Of a DNA stretch of 64,000 nucleotides, positions 1 through 11,560 are shown one piece after another (position 1 is the stretch's first letter; every line of letters begins with the position of its first letter). The notes under the pieces were generated by a model that was given only the letters and a program-made list of their open reading frames with translations, did no database searches and was not told where the DNA came from. Both the position numbers and the translations under genes were made by a program. Source of the stretch: Eunapius fragilis (taxonomy: Eukaryota > Porifera > Demospongiae > Spongillida > Spongillidae); assembly GCA_963681505.1 (NCBI GenBank), contig OY811990.1, forward strand, positions 1,723,435-1,787,434. Reading direction: 5' to 3'.

Positions 1-756
1 ACTTCTAACAAAACAAACTGAAGCCGCACTCACAAAGAAGAACAAATTGGTATATATGGTCACATACCGTGCCAAAAATACTATTTGACGCCGCAAATCT
101 GTACACGCCGCAGGGTTGCTGCGGTTAACAGCACATTTCTATGGGCGGATAGCCGCAAATAACCGCCGTAGATATTAATGTAACCGCGTTAACCACAGCA
201 CCCTGCCTGTACAAATTCGCGGTGACAAATAGGTGTTTATAAATTATCAAAGTAGCATTCCCCTTTCACGCTTGAATCACACCTTGCCACAAGGACCAAC
301 ACACCCAAGTCCTAGGTGGTCTCCTGCCCGTACAGCAACCTGAATATGACCCTTGAGTAAGCCAATCCTCTGGTCCTCCTCTTACAGGAAGGATACTCAC
401 TCCCAGAAGGTGACAATTCATCACCTTAACTCCATAGAAAATGTTTTTAGGTTTTGATGTATGTGTGCATGAATTCTAATTATATGCATGGTGACTTAAG
501 TTTATTTTTTAAATTTGCACAATTAATTTTAATAATGCTCATTTAATTAAACATAACTTTTAATAATTATTAAATAATACATATCACTATTACCTATCAA
601 TTCGAAATACACAAAACGTACACAAAGAACTACATGCACAGATAACTGTGATAATAATATAAATACAATACATACATATGGGCACAATCTTAAACATAAC
701 CTGTAGTTATTCAAAATACATCTGGTGAGGATGACAGTGGCATTGGCCCTCACTAG
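1..756 (-). mobile_element. 3' untranslated tail of a LINE copy (minus strand)
   Basis: Read on the minus strand, this stretch matches 57132-57853 nearly throughout, which is the sequence after the stop of another LINE copy. Both hold an AT-rich part, a block with the words for GGAGACCACCTAGGACTTGG, and a GC-rich end with several CCGC/GCGG palindromic words. The match runs to base 1, so the true 3' end may lie outside the window. No gene is visible. Whether the last 200 bases belong to the LINE or to a second repeat cannot be settled with two copies. Confidence 0.6.
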
Positions 757-1290
757 ATGGAGGTTGAGTCTGCCATAGTACAGCCAACTTGGGCCTGCAT
801 GTTAGAGTGCAAACTGAGAAGCCGGCTTCAACAGTGTCATTTCCCCATGCACCATAAGTCTCTGCTACCAGGGGAACACACAATCAGCCGAGTTCTTTGC
901 ATTTTGCATCATTGGCCCTGTGCTTTCTGCCTTCAGTGGTAAGGGCAGCTGATTCTGCAGACACTCCAGCTTCCATAAGGGTATGTGTGTTGAGAGGAGA
1001 GGTTACAGAGATATGAAAGGCAGCTGTCTTGCCTGTTGTCCAGTTAGTCAACAGAAGGTCAGCAGGACTGGTAAGGCTTTGATTGGCTGTGAGGTCATTG
1101 CCAGCTTCCACTTGGATGCCAAGATGGGCCCAGTGGCATGTTTCAACCAGAACATCACGAACGGTGTTGTGTCATGCCGCAACATCACTCTGATGCGTAC
1201 AAATGATGGCATGATGTCCCAGAGGGTCAAGGGCATTGCCAGGGCAATGTGCACACCGGTATCACTGGGAAGTATCCAAACCATGCTACC
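757..1290 (-). mobile_element. LINE endonuclease-domain fragment
   Basis: Minus-strand frames carry the end of the LINE protein: an RHNTVRDVL-like segment, VEAGNDLTANQSL, SPADLLLTNW, TAAFHISVTSPL and ANDAKCKELG. These match the restriction-like endonuclease region of the fuller copy at 50.1-52.6 kb. The frame changes at about 1110, so this is a broken 5'-truncated copy that runs into the tail at 1-756. Plus-strand reading frames over the same bases have no family resemblance. Confidence 0.7.
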
Positions 1291-2037
1291 ATTTTATGAC
1301 AACTTGATGGACCGGTGCTTCAAGATGTAGACTGTGATACTAGATCAGACAGCCAGGAGGATGCATGTGGTGCGGAAACCAAATGCAATCGTGCTCGCTC
1401 AACATTGGTGGATGTTTTTAAATATATAAATTACTGAGTCGTTCCTACTCAACCTAGTGCAGCAGGTGGATGAACTTTGTGTGTAATTGTTCTGTATAAT
1501 ATGTACTGTGTTTATTACCTGTAATTAAAATTATTTTAATTTTTTTCCCTAAAGTACAGAACTTATTATGAAAACAATAGCACAACATACAGTACACAGA
1601 AAAATGACATACATAAAATAATATGAATAGAGAGTAAAGATATCAATAATATAATAATAATTGAAAGTAAAACTTGAATACATAGTACATGAACATGGAA
1701 TATACACTACAGATAACATAGAATTAGGTTCGAGAGTCCAGACCATTATTGCTTTCACAATAGATCAGGTCAATGTTAGATTAAGCCTGCTGTATATTTC
1801 ATACAACAGCTACTCTTTGATTTTGGAGACCCAATCTCTGCCCAATGGCATGCCAGTATGCTAGACGGGAAAATGTGTCCCTAGCCTCCTTCCCCCAATT
1901 CCCATAGGTCTATTAATTTTCATCATAATGCTTTGTCGAACACTTACGATTGTAAGGTAATGCAAAACACTGACAACAAACTTGCCATAACACCCTAAAC
2001 CCCACTTGCACACCAATTCAAACTGTGAAGGCTTCCT
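1291..2037. other. No gene recognised
   Basis: The stretch is AT-rich, most strongly from about 1500 to 1720, and lies between two LINE fragments. Short open frames on both strands have no recognisable domain, splice pattern or repeat partner in the window. Confidence 0.5.
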
Positions 2038-3380
2038 TCAGACTATGTCCTGTGCATGCTGATACCTTGACCGGGTTATCAAGGCTCTAGCATTGCATCC
2101 AACTAAAGTGAGGTTCAGTCTCTGATAGATGTTTCTGATGGCCATTGACTTGCTGCAATGCAGCTGCAAGGCCAGGCGGGCTGCCAGATGGGAAACTAAG
2201 CACTGTGTTTCTTCATCCCAAAACCATAGGTCTCTACTACCAAGGGGACACTGACCCAACCTAGCTCTCTGTACTTCTCGTTGTTGGTTGTATGTTTGCG
2301 AGCTTCGGCATTACCAGCTGCTGACCCACCTGTAGCTCCCACTTCATTCAATGTCTTGGAGTTAAGAGTAGAGGCTACAGTTGTATCAAAAGCAGCTGAC
2401 CAGTTTGGCACCAAGCTGTCTGCTGGCCGTCTATGTGAACTATCAGCTCCGAGACCTGTGAGCTATTAAAAGTTGCCCACCAAGCTGAGCCCTATGACAA
2501 TAATGGGATCCCTCAGGCCATTGTGGCATGCAACAACATCACCACCTAGTTTGCCCATCACAGTATGATGCCCCAGAGGATCCAGCTCGTGGTCAGGGCA
2601 GTAAGGGTATTGTACCTGGATGTGTCCATCCCAAGCCACTATTTTAAGGCAACCTGGTACTCTTCTGGCTCCAAGGTAAGATTAAGTCCCTTTGATGGTA
2701 TAATAGCTAGCGAAGATAAAGCATGACACGAAGAGACTGATAGCAGATTGGAACAGTTGGCTGGAGATGATGTAATGTACAACTGGTCAAATTGATGGTC
2801 ATCAATCCGGCTAGATAAGTTCTTTTGACTGAGGCCAGAATCAAGCAAAGACTCGACTGAGATTGAACTCGCAGGAGGAACCAAGCTATTGTATATGTGG
2901 TAATGGCTCCTCACCACGAGGATCTGCACAACCAGCTTTGATAATTGATGCCAAATAACCAGCTAAGCATTGTAGAGCCAAATTACAGAGGCCTACACCA
3001 CCTCTACTAAGGCTCAGCTGATTTTGCAGCCAATCAGAGTCTGAAGCATCATTTCAAACACAATCAGAGAAGTATCGACGGACCTCCTCATCAAACAATG
3101 CTAGGCCTTCAGACACAAGAGAAGGTGATGTGGAGCAAGCTAAATGAACCAGCTTGCAAGATGAGGCACAATGATGTAGGAGGGGAAGTACAATTTGATG
3201 ATCTATGGCTGACAGCTGGGACAGCTACCTGACTGCCTTTGAGTGGCACAAAATATGACATCCCCAATAGGAGCACCCAGGATCTCAAAGTTAGGCTCAT
3301 GAGACATCTTCATGTTAGCCGGGAGTGGAGGAGGAGGAGAGGGGTTAATTGCTGCTTTAGGATCTGAAAGAATACCATTG
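2038..3380 (-). mobile_element. Truncated LINE copy, reverse-transcriptase thumb to C terminus
   Basis: Reading minus from about 3380, pieces in several frames match the LINE at 50.1-52.6 kb in order: NFEILGAPIGDVIFCAT after the reverse-transcriptase palm, a QLSLSRGG-type segment near 3050, SIIPSKGLNLTLEPEEYQ-like sequence near 2660, then SAAFDTTVASTL, SAAGNAEARKHTTNN and the final VSHLAARLALQLHCSKS. The copy lacks the catalytic palm and has several frame changes, so it is dead. Its 5' break lies against Kelch-like coding sequence at about 3380-3420, which suggests 5'-truncated insertion into or beside that gene. It is more diverged from the 50 kb copy than the copy at 49.2 kb. Confidence 0.7.
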
Positions 3381-3399
3381 TAACAGTACCACATGTTAA

Positions 3400-4463
3400 A
3401 CAAACGCTCAGAACACTCTGGCAACCTTCCTCCTGAAAGAAGTAGAGTGTCCACTTAAATGGCATGTCTCCAACATGCTACCATTTCTGATGAACATGAT
3501 GGAAGGCATAGACGGAGACAGAGGTCTTGTTTAATCCATCACTGTCTTTCGATATCCTCCAATGGCTAGTAGCACACCATCAACCACACATGCAGATGGG
3601 CAATAGTGTGGGTACATCTGGTAGCTTCCTCCAGAGAGATGGCTGTTCATCATAAGTGTGTGCAGTAGTCTTGAGAGTATGTGGTGTGCATGCATTTGTG
3701 TAGGTGGAGATGGTAACACACAACAATAACAAGAGATGTCTGCATATTACACAGGCATCTCATGTGGATGTATTAACAGCAATCAAACAGTGAGATTCAC
3801 AAGGATACTAACGTCAGCATATGTAGCGAACACGATGTTGGATGGAGGGTTCTTACTTTCGCTTGATAGCGGTGTGAATGGTGTGGGTGTGTATGTGTGT
3901 ATTATGTGGCGTATCTACACTAAGCGTGGATGCATATCATAGGAGTGTAGTGTGTGTAGTAACATGGTGGTAGGTAGCTACACACAGGGACAGAGAAGCT
4001 ACACAATGCTCAGTGGCAGTGATGTTGGCAGACCACTTGCACATCCCATTTCACGCCCACACCTCCTATCATAACGATCAGGTCTCCATGGACCACTGCA
4101 GACATGCCCCTGCATGGTAGATGAAGTGGTGACTCCCATGTACCATGTCCAACCATCCTTTGAAATACCGGAACGTCATTCAAGGGCTGATACCTATCAT
4201 CCCACCCTCCCATCACCTCCACTTAAACTAACCACACATGACCACATAGATTCTACCAGCATTTTAGTCAGGACGTCCGTCTCCCTTCTCTCCACAGCTT
4301 CACCTCCTTTCTGTGCAAACAACACTTCCAACCTCCAGCAAATACTAACTCTCCTCCATATCCAGTTAGTGTGTCCCCACCTCACCATCAGCCAATCTCT
4401 CCAAATGAACATCTGTACACTGCTCCTAGTCTTCCTCCCACACAATCCTCCACTATGGCCCAA
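3400..4463 (-). pseudogene. Decayed Kelch-repeat gene fragment
   Basis: Three minus-strand frames give Kelch-type blades: GMSAVVHGDLIVMIGG near 4090, ACVVDGVLLAIGGYRKTVMD near 3570, and SVYAFHHVHQKW followed by HVGDMPF and DTLLLSGGRLP at 3520-3430. The alternation of VDGxLLxIGG strands with QKWxxVGDMP strands is the Kelch beta-propeller pattern. No single frame stays open across the region, and the 3' side is replaced by a LINE, so it is probably a pseudogene or a set of old exons. Kelch proteins are usually protein-binding scaffolds, often in ubiquitin ligases; no partner domain such as BTB is visible here. A multi-exon gene with unrecognised introns is the alternative. Confidence 0.45.
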
Positions 4464-4608
4464 TGTGCATGCAGTTATGGTTGAGCATCAGTTGCAAGCG
4501 CTCATGTCATCCACCAATGGATGCCTGCATGCGTGTAGTAAGATTGAATTAACTCCCCCGCATTCCTTCGAAACATTAATATGTTTGCAGCTTGCATGTA
4601 ACCCATGA

Positions 4609-4959
4609 CCCCATGAGACTGTGTGTACGTATACATTACAACTTGTAATAATTTTGCAAAATTCCTACAGTACTGCATTAACTTTTTTAATACAGCACCC
4701 CATTAAAATTGTGGAGGAGAGGTTTAATGCATGCATTTATCTGTATGAGGACTAACCCCCACATTCCTTGTGGGAAGTTAGTGCACACGTCTGCTTCAGC
4801 TACTATTCAATACTCAAATAACAGCCCATCTTGTATATAGGTACATTGCATGAACCATCCTCACTCCTTTGTTGATTGAAACCAGGCCAAGACAACAAGT
4901 ACATTCCAATCTCTGCATGAGACAAGTACAGTAGTTACACTCACTGCAACTCAGAGCTA
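4609..4959. other. No gene recognised
   Basis: Ordinary AT-leaning sequence with no supported coding frame, between the Kelch remnant and the duplicated segment that begins near 4960. Confidence 0.5.
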
Positions 4960-5904
4960 CATGTAGCATTGATGTACACGTTATCCACTCAAAAAATGCA
5001 GTTGCTGTATCAGCATACTATCTTCTGGAGCACCAAAAGTGGTACACAGGAAGCTAGATCCTATGCACCGTGTGTTCACAGCTACAGTAATAGGACTTGA
5101 TCTGACAAGGGTATAGGTGTAGGTGGTGTTTTTCCCAGGACAGAGGAGTGATCTCATTGGTGGATAGCTGTTGTGAAATGATGGACAGGCAGCAAGATCA
5201 TGATGACAGATATTTTATGACCAACGTGTAAGGGAAATAGAGCATGGATCCTTCTTACCACATTAGCAACATTATGTCACAGCTATTGCCTGGATATGAT
5301 ACTACCTTAGCAACATTATGTCACAACTATTTCCTGGATATGATACTCCCTTAGCAACATTATGTCAAAGCTATTGCCTGAATAGGATGCTGCCTTAACT
5401 TCTCTCTCCTGCGCTCATACTTAGTGTACTTAAATAGGCGCACTGTCATCACAGCTATAGTGGAAGCTTTTTTATTTGTTCAAGTTCTAAATAATGCAGT
5501 ATTTGGAGTGGACTTATTCTCCTCATGATGTGGCTATTTAAAGTTTGCTTGGCACTTGTAAATATCAGCCAGTTATTGTCCCCTCCCACCATCAATGACC
5601 AAACAGATGATATCTAATAGTATTGTGGTCTTGAATTAGCGAAACAGTGTGTGTTTTGTACTTATACAAATGTATAAGCATGTAACCTCACATAACATTG
5701 GGGCAGCCATTTCCTTACACATGCACATTTTTGCTGGTAAGGCAAATCTGTTCTGAATTAAGTTCGTGCCACCTATCGCCAAGATATGTCAAATGCGCTA
5801 GTATTTTTCCATGCTTTAAAAAAATTATTAATGTTAATGTCCACCTCTCGCTCGCCAACCCCTGTCTCCCTCACTCTTTCGGCCTGCAAAGAATAACCCC
5901 CGCG
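4960..5904 (+). repeat. Inverted segmental duplication, left copy
   Basis: This stretch is a diverged reverse-complement copy of about 43085-44345. Shared blocks include the bases around 5000-5230, a 44-base minisatellite, and 5460-5900 with poly-T/AATGTTAATG and GCCTGCAAAGAAT. In the right copy the similarity stops about 35 bases before the start codon of a zinc-ribbon exon, so this copy holds the upstream flank without the gene. It is cut at 5905 by a MITE end. Confidence 0.8.
5263..5393 (+). repeat. 44-base minisatellite, about three units
   Basis: Units read TAGCAACATTATGTCACAGC and continue TATTGCCTGGATATGATAC. The same unit, reverse-complemented, has expanded to roughly nine degenerate copies at 43620-44030. 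Confidence 0.8.
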
Positions 5905-6945
5905 CAGTGGCGGATCTACCATAGAGTTGGGGGGGGGGGCGCCCCCCCCATCGATATAAATGCCGCCCCTATTATTAAATTGCCGCCCCCCTTCACACTA
6001 CGACATACACTGAACACTACGCGTGTCACTGTGTTTCCATATAGCGGTGATGTAATCCACTCGCAGCTGTCGGGAATCGTACGGTTAAAATAGTTATTAT
6101 TATTTGTTAAATCTTTATTATGAATTATCAGATCCTGAATGATAATTGATAATAAAAGTTCCGACAAATTATAAACAATAAGAGCCTTGCTCTCCCGTGC
6201 AAGGTCTCGGCATTCGGAGGGGGGGGGGGGGTTGAGGTGTGTGGGTGTGGGGTGGTTGCTGCTGTGACTTGATATGGTGTATCTTGTATTTCCATGTTGA
6301 TAATAATAATAATTGAGTATATCATAATAATTAAAATAAATACACAAGTACACCATAAGTTATACATATAGGGCAATACAAAATATTAGTTGAAAAAAAT
6401 AAAATCATGCCTGTTTTTAACAATAATTAAGTTATATATAGCGTGCATGGATGCGTGAAAGGTTAATTTATGACGAGCCCCAGGGTTCCAGACCCAGTGT
6501 GACGTGGAAGGTAGGGGGACCGTAAGGGCCGCAGTGGCGGCGGAAGGGGGGGCTGGGGGTCTCGAGCCCCCCCAATAATGACATAGGGGGGCTCAGCCCC
6601 TCCTAACCAAACAACAGTATAATTGTTATTCTTCGCCTGCGAGATCGCTCGCGTATATACCGTTATCAATTTATATAATGACATCCAGAAAAGTTTAGAT
6701 CTGTCGCCATAGAAGACCGCTCGATGTAATTTCTTACCCCCCCTCCCCCCGGCTGACGAAAGGAATATGGTGAACAAATGCCCCAATTGAAATTCATGAA
6801 TTTAATTATCCTCGCTTTTGGAGGCCCCCCCCCCCCCCCCCCCCCAATCATATATACCTTCCGCCGCCCCTGGGGGGGGGCAAGAGCGCGCTCCAAAATA
6901 TGCCGCCCCCTTCAAGCCTATGCTGGATCCGGGGCTGGTGAGTGT
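5905..6945. mobile_element. Composite nest of GC-rich MITEs
   Basis: The left edge is CAGTGGCGGATC and a loosely matching inverted end, GCTGGATCCGGGGCTG, lies near 6945. Inside are runs of G or C, degenerate ends of the same type and an inner element at 6532-6872. The ends are hAT-like by comparison with the 18.2 kb element, but no clean target duplication is visible here. Open frames inside are homopolymer artefacts. Confidence 0.5.
6532..6872. mobile_element. Inner MITE with CAGTGGCGGCGGAAGG ends
   Basis: Starts CAGTGGCGGCGGAAGG and ends with the near reverse complement CCTTCCGCCGCCCCTG. It holds a C run of about 20 bases at 6824-6845 and no coding capacity. The right flank is a G run, so a target duplication cannot be read. 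Confidence 0.55.
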
Positions 6946-7899
6946 ATATCGCTCTGATCTTCCCTGGCATATACATATACGCAAGTATTTGCGAGGGGCT
7001 CTGATCTAAGGTTTGGGTACCTTGTGAGCTTGTGTGACTCAACCCTTACCACTTGACAGGTGCTATAAATCATTTCAAAGGGTCGTCCTGGTGAATGAGT
7101 ATAGTTACCAAGAGGGTATGACATTGGGAGAAGCTTGTTTTCTTTTATAGTGTGGTACATGGGACTCTGATTTAAGGTCTGGGTACCTTGTGAGCTGGTG
7201 TTTTAATTAGAATAACACCTGGTTGTAGGTGTGGCTTCAGACTGCCCTTGTGTAGGGGCAATGACTGGTACCATGCCCACACAGGGTGTGAATGTGACCT
7301 TTATCCGACCTCAGGTTAGCCTGGTGACCATGGTGTGTTGTGTTTTCACAACACTTGTACACTCTACTTGTGCACTGTGTCCATACTCACAGGGAGATGG
7401 CAGGCTTTCTGCCTATCAAGTCCCCAGTCCACTAGTAGCGAAACACACCTGATGGCCACAGTTGTCATGACAGCACTTACGTTCAGGCTTTTAATAGAAG
7501 AACTGCTGTTCCTTTAGCGCGCGACATTGTGTTAATAATTGTGTGTTAATAAACTGATTAATAATATATGGCATTTTACCAGGTGTACTTTCCCGGGTAT
7601 ATCGACCTTGTAGGGGGAGTAAAAGCGCCAATGTCGTAGGTCGGCCTTTGCCAAACTATTCCCGCTCGAGCGCATCATGTTTTTATATTTCTCTTCATTC
7701 GACGAAACGTTGTATCGCGATCTACTGCCGCCGTCTGGTACCATATTAGCTCGGAACACTTATGTTTTCGGTTGAGTCTGGACAATTCAGACGCGTGTCC
7801 CTGGAAGACGCCGTACACCCCGGGGCATCGAGCATGTTTTGCGCGCGTTAGTCAAGCCATAGATATAACACAGATATGGTAACAGAATATTGTCGTAGT
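6946..7899. other. No gene recognised; local partial repeat
   Basis: Bases around 6995-7040 (CTCTGATCTAAGGTTTGGG, CCTTGTGAGCT) recur around 7165-7200, indicating a small local duplication. The rest shows no supported coding frame. The last part may be 3' flank of the Tc1 element, whose terminal inverted repeats I could not identify. Confidence 0.45.
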
Positions 7900-8976
7900 T
7901 CAGTATCCTGTAGCAGCACCGCCTACTTCTAACACTTTAGGAATTACTTTTCTTAAATGTCCAATATATTTTCTACATTTAGCAACTGTTAAAGTGTTCC
8001 AAAACATGTGGATGCCGTCAATGAGCTCTTGCTTAGTCTTCGGCTTCACTTCCCGTTGCATGTATTCTTTAAGCTCATGCCAAAGATTTTCGATCGGGTT
8101 TATGTCGGGCGACTCTGCTGGTGTTCTCCACCAATTTATCTTTTTTCCTGTAGGAAATTTTGCGCCAATCGCGACGTGTGTTTGGGATCGTTGTCAGCCA
8201 TGAATCTGTGGCTTGTTGGCATACCCCGTGCGATAAATGGGAGCAACGTGCGCTCGAGTATGTTCACATATAGTGGAGCCTTCATTATCCAGTCGAAGAT
8301 GCATATCTGGGTGGGTCCTTTCTTGCTGATGCCGGCCCAAACATGGACTTATGTAGGATGCGTTGCTCTAAGGGAAAAGGAAATCATCAATAAATCAATT
8401 CCTTTATTTTGTGTACTGAAATTATACGCACCGTGGCTTTGGTTTCGGGGGCTGCCCCTTCTTTCTGCAGCACGTTCGTCTGTGTGATTCCAGTTGAACT
8501 GTACACTCGTCCGTGAAAATAACATCGCTGAAATCATTGCCTCCATTTGCTGTACACCAGTCAACATGTTTAACTTTATTTGCTTCACGTATCAACTGGC
8601 AGTATGCGCTTCCTCTAAATGTCCAGCCAAGTTGACTTCTACATCGTAACACTGTACGGAGGTCGATGGAATAACCCCTGGACTTTAACAACACGCAAAG
8701 CTGGCTTGCCGTTGTCTCGTCGTCTGACACCATCTGGTTTTCCACTATGGCTTTCACCTCTGCCGTTATTTTAGACGGTCGACCAGAGCCAGCTCTACGC
8801 TTGATGGTTCCAGTTTGCTCTAGCTTACGCAAAAGGCAATATATACCCCATTTCGTTGCATTAAGCTCCTCTTCGCGCAGCAACCGAAGTATTGATGGGG
8901 CCTTGTACCCCTGTGCATGGTGTACTAGTATACGCTGTTGTACGTATGTACTGTACACCATTGCAAAATCGTACAT
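7900..8976 (-). mobile_element. Tc1-type transposase with one intron, inactivated
   Basis: The minus-strand product begins MYDFAMVYS or, three codons inside, MVYS. It has the paired helix-turn-helix region with GRPSK, then FTDECTVQLE holding the first catalytic aspartate. After an intron come VHVWAG, ADNDPKHTS with the second aspartate and SPDINPIENLW with the glutamate. Thirty-four residues separate the last two, the DD34E signature of Tc1. The intron at 8368-8431 is 64 bases with GT and AG ends. A TAA interrupts the frame soon after the intron (in THPT-VHVWAG) and a one-base shift lies in an A run before INWW, so the copy is dead. The stop codon is at 7900-7902. Confidence 0.85.
8368..8431 (-). 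other. 64-base intron in the Tc1 transposase gene
   Basis: On the minus strand the intron starts GTGCGTATAAT and ends with a pyrimidine tract and CCCTTAG. Removing it joins the PPKPKP segment to ATHPT in the phase expected for the family. Confidence 0.7.
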
Positions 8977-8986
8977 CGCTAATGTG

Positions 8987-9230
8987 TGCTGCCTATTTTA
9001 TACCAACCGTACTCCGATTTGTTAGGTCCAATAGGTTTTCTTTTACCGGAGTACGGTTTGAATCGGAACCGTACTTCGGTTAACTACAGAACCGGAGAGC
9101 AACCGTACTCCGTTTCCGGTACGGCTAAATTTTATTGTCGAATACAGTACATAGCAGACACTGACTTGCACCAATCGAACCCGCCAGTGATTGCGCGGTA
9201 TTTACCGGACCATTTTCGCCGATAGAGGTA
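8987..9230. repeat. Short internal repeats upstream of the Tc1 gene
   Basis: The words CGTACTCCG, GGAGTACGGTT and ACCGTACTTCGGTT recur in both orientations at about 9008-9110. They may be part of the transposon end, since many Tc1 elements carry repeated transposase-binding sites, but no matching set was found beyond 7900. Confidence 0.35.
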
Positions 9231-9260
9231 TCTATGTTCACGTATTATTATTATTATTAT

Positions 9261-9507
9261 TTGGGACAGTGTCCAGCTAAATCACCCAAATGGTACTTTT
9301 TCAAAATTTCCAGAACAAGCAAAAGAGAAGTAACGCTCGCTGTATGGCTAATTATAAATTCAGTGCCTAATAACTTTGTGATGGATAGTCCGATTTAGGA
9401 TGCGTAAGGACCATTTGACGGAAGCTTATGGGTGTTCAAGGAAAATCAAAAAATTTGAAAACTTGAAAAACTAGCTAGAAGGGTGATTCTGCTGGACACT
9501 GTCCCAA
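9261..9507. mobile_element. MITE, 247 bases, 27-base terminal inverted repeats
   Basis: The left end TTGGGACAGTGTCCAGCTAA, running on to ATCACCC, pairs with the right end at 9481-9507 with one or two mismatches. There is no coding capacity. The flanks are ATT repeats, so the target duplication is ambiguous. The ends differ from the CAGTGGCGG group. Confidence 0.8.
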
Positions 9508-10312
9508 TTATTAATAAATACTTTTGCAAGAACCGAAATAAAATAGTAAATAGAACTTCAGTTGTGGGCCGTAAACACACACTCCTTGTACTACTTTTTC
9601 ATTTTTTTGCCGTAATGTGCAAACGTTAAGCCCTAGCGCCGCGTTTGAAGTAAAGGGTGGCGAACACTTCCCCCTGACGGAATTACCCTATATCAACTTC
9701 AAGCGTGAGAGCGTGAGAGAAACCTCAAATGCATGAGTCTCACGCTGAAAGCTTGAGGGTTGGCATGTCTGCAGACAGCCGCTCCACAACAAATGTCTCT
9801 CCTCCCACCATAGACTTTAGTCAAAGATTCACATTGAAAAAATCAGTGGGTGAAGGGAGCCATGGTAACAAGCGCCACTCGTTAAACTATTTTACTACTT
9901 AATTGCTAGTTCGTACTATTATTGTAAACACTAATATACTGGACTTACGTCCCTAGCTGTTTCCTTTCACACGTGTAGCTAGGTTGTTATTAATTGCGGT
10001 GTCACGTGCGGGAGAAAAATATATTTATATCAGTGATACAATTATATGACTGATCAGAGAACATTTTCGTTAGCGAAGTTCTGGATAGATGACTCTGCCA
10101 TTTCTCCTTTAAACTGTCAGAATGACGTTTCTACGGTCGAACATATCACTTTAATTAAGGTAGATGGTATTCTATTATAAGCGCACCTGGAAGCAATGCC
10201 CCTTGTACCTGTCATTCCCTCCCTCTCTCCTCTCCTCCCACCGAACCTCCTTCCCTTCCTCCCTTTTCCTTCCCTTCTACCTTCCCCCTCTTCCTCTTCC
10301 TGCATGAACTAG
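9508..10312. other. No gene recognised
   Basis: Mixed sequence; pyrimidine-rich CCCTTCC repeats at 10200-10300 form a long purine/pyrimidine strand bias. Open frames there are compositional. Confidence 0.5.
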
Positions 10313-10440
10313 AATACCTGAAGTAATCCTAAGAATACCTGAAGTAATCTTGGAATACCTGAAGTTATCCATGGATTGCCTGAAGTAATTTTAGGAATAC
10401 TTGAAGTAATCCTAGGAATACCTTTAGTAATCCAACTTCT
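10313..10440 (+). repeat. Degenerate edge of the 21-base minisatellite
   Basis: Imperfect copies of AATACCTGAAGTAATCC, separated from the main array by about 120 bases of other sequence. Confidence 0.7.
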
Positions 10441-10557
10441 TTATTCACACATATGTCCATTCGGACTATAATGACTGCCATGCTCCTCCTCCCCAACCCA
10501 TCATCTTTCGTTGCAATCTCATAGCATATCCTATGTGGTCATAGCATATTACTCCTT

Positions 10558-10790
10558 GAAATACCTGAAGTAATGTTAAGAATACCTGATGTAATCCTAG
10601 GAATACCTGAAGTAATCCCAGGAATACCTGAAGTAATCCCAGGAATACCTGAAGTAATCCCAGGAATACCTGAAGTAATCCCAGGAATACCTGAAGTAAT
10701 CCTAGGAATACCTGAAGTAATCTTAGGAATATCTGAAGTAATCCTAGGAAATACCTAAAGTAAACCTAGGATAATCCTATGAATACGTGA
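10558..10790 (+). repeat. 21-base minisatellite, about ten units
   Basis: The consensus is AATACCTGAAGTAATCCCAGG. The central five or six units are nearly identical and the outer units diverge, as in arrays that renew from the middle. Because 21 is a multiple of three, one frame stays open and reads GIPEVIP/GIPEVIL over and over; there is no sign it is expressed. Confidence 0.9.
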
Positions 10791-10881
10791 AAGAGGTTTA
10801 CGAACGTACTGTACGCCGGCTATTTATGTACTAGCTCTGCTGACGCTGGCTAATCCTCTCCCATAAACAATATCAGTACAG

Positions 10882-10908
10882 TGTGTGTGTGTGTGTGTGT
10901 GTGTGTGG
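10882..10908 (+). repeat. (GT)n microsatellite
   Basis: Pure GT tract. Confidence 0.95.
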
Positions 10909-11264
10909 GTTTTGGAGCATTCTATATTCAGCGCAAAGGTGAAGCTTTATCTAGAACCACATAAAATAGGTGATGATAGCGTGTGGGGATGTTTGGGGGG
11001 TGGAAGCTGGTAGAGGAAATATAGTGTGATAGTCTACAGCAAGTGTTCTCAATAGACCCTTATAGACCCTTTGTGACTACTGGTATATTCTGTTATTATT
11101 GTTGCAGCTTGTGATACCATTCCTAATGGCAGACGCACAACTGGCAGACGCACAATGACAAAGGGTAAGTTGCAATGCAATTCTCCAAATTGAAACTGTA
11201 CCTACATTATCTGGTAATTGTTGTTAAAAGTTCTAGCAGGAAATATAATTAACTACCAGCAGGT

Positions 11265-11277
11265 TCACACACACACA

Positions 11278-11308
<31 letters not shown>

Positions 11309-11560
11309 TTTGTTCGTACCCTTGACTCTGCATGTGGTTATGTCTGTGTAAGAACATCCTGTGAGCTTGTGCCTTGGTATCTGCCTTGTGGGTGACCTCT
11401 GCATGAGGTAACCCCTTTCGTTTTTTTTTAACCCTTATGGTCCTGCTTTTTGGGGTGTGTACACTGAGAAATATTTTCAAAGTCCCACTTTGTTCATACC
11501 CTTGGCTCTGCATGTGATTATCTCTGTGTGAGAACATCCTGTGAGCTTGTCCCTTGGTAC
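11265..11560. repeat. (CA)n tract and a diverged direct repeat of about 75 bases
   Basis: A CA tract at about 11266-11307 is followed by a unit beginning ACTTTGTTCGTACCCTTG. That unit returns at about 11488-11560 with a few changes. Confidence 0.8.

Noticed and set aside
983-1330. Plus-strand open frame of 115 codons
   Set aside because: It is antisense to LINE protein sequence on the minus strand and has no family pattern of its own.
4114-4608. Plus-strand open frame of 164 codons
   Set aside because: It lies opposite Kelch-like sequence; its composition is that of an antisense shadow.
6128-6896. Proline- and glycine-rich frames
   Set aside because: They are produced by G and C homopolymer runs inside MITEs.
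10558-10790. Possible CRISPR array (also 39524-39722, 43620-44030, 45136-45872)
   Set aside because: The units follow one another with no unique spacers; these are minisatellites in a eukaryotic context.
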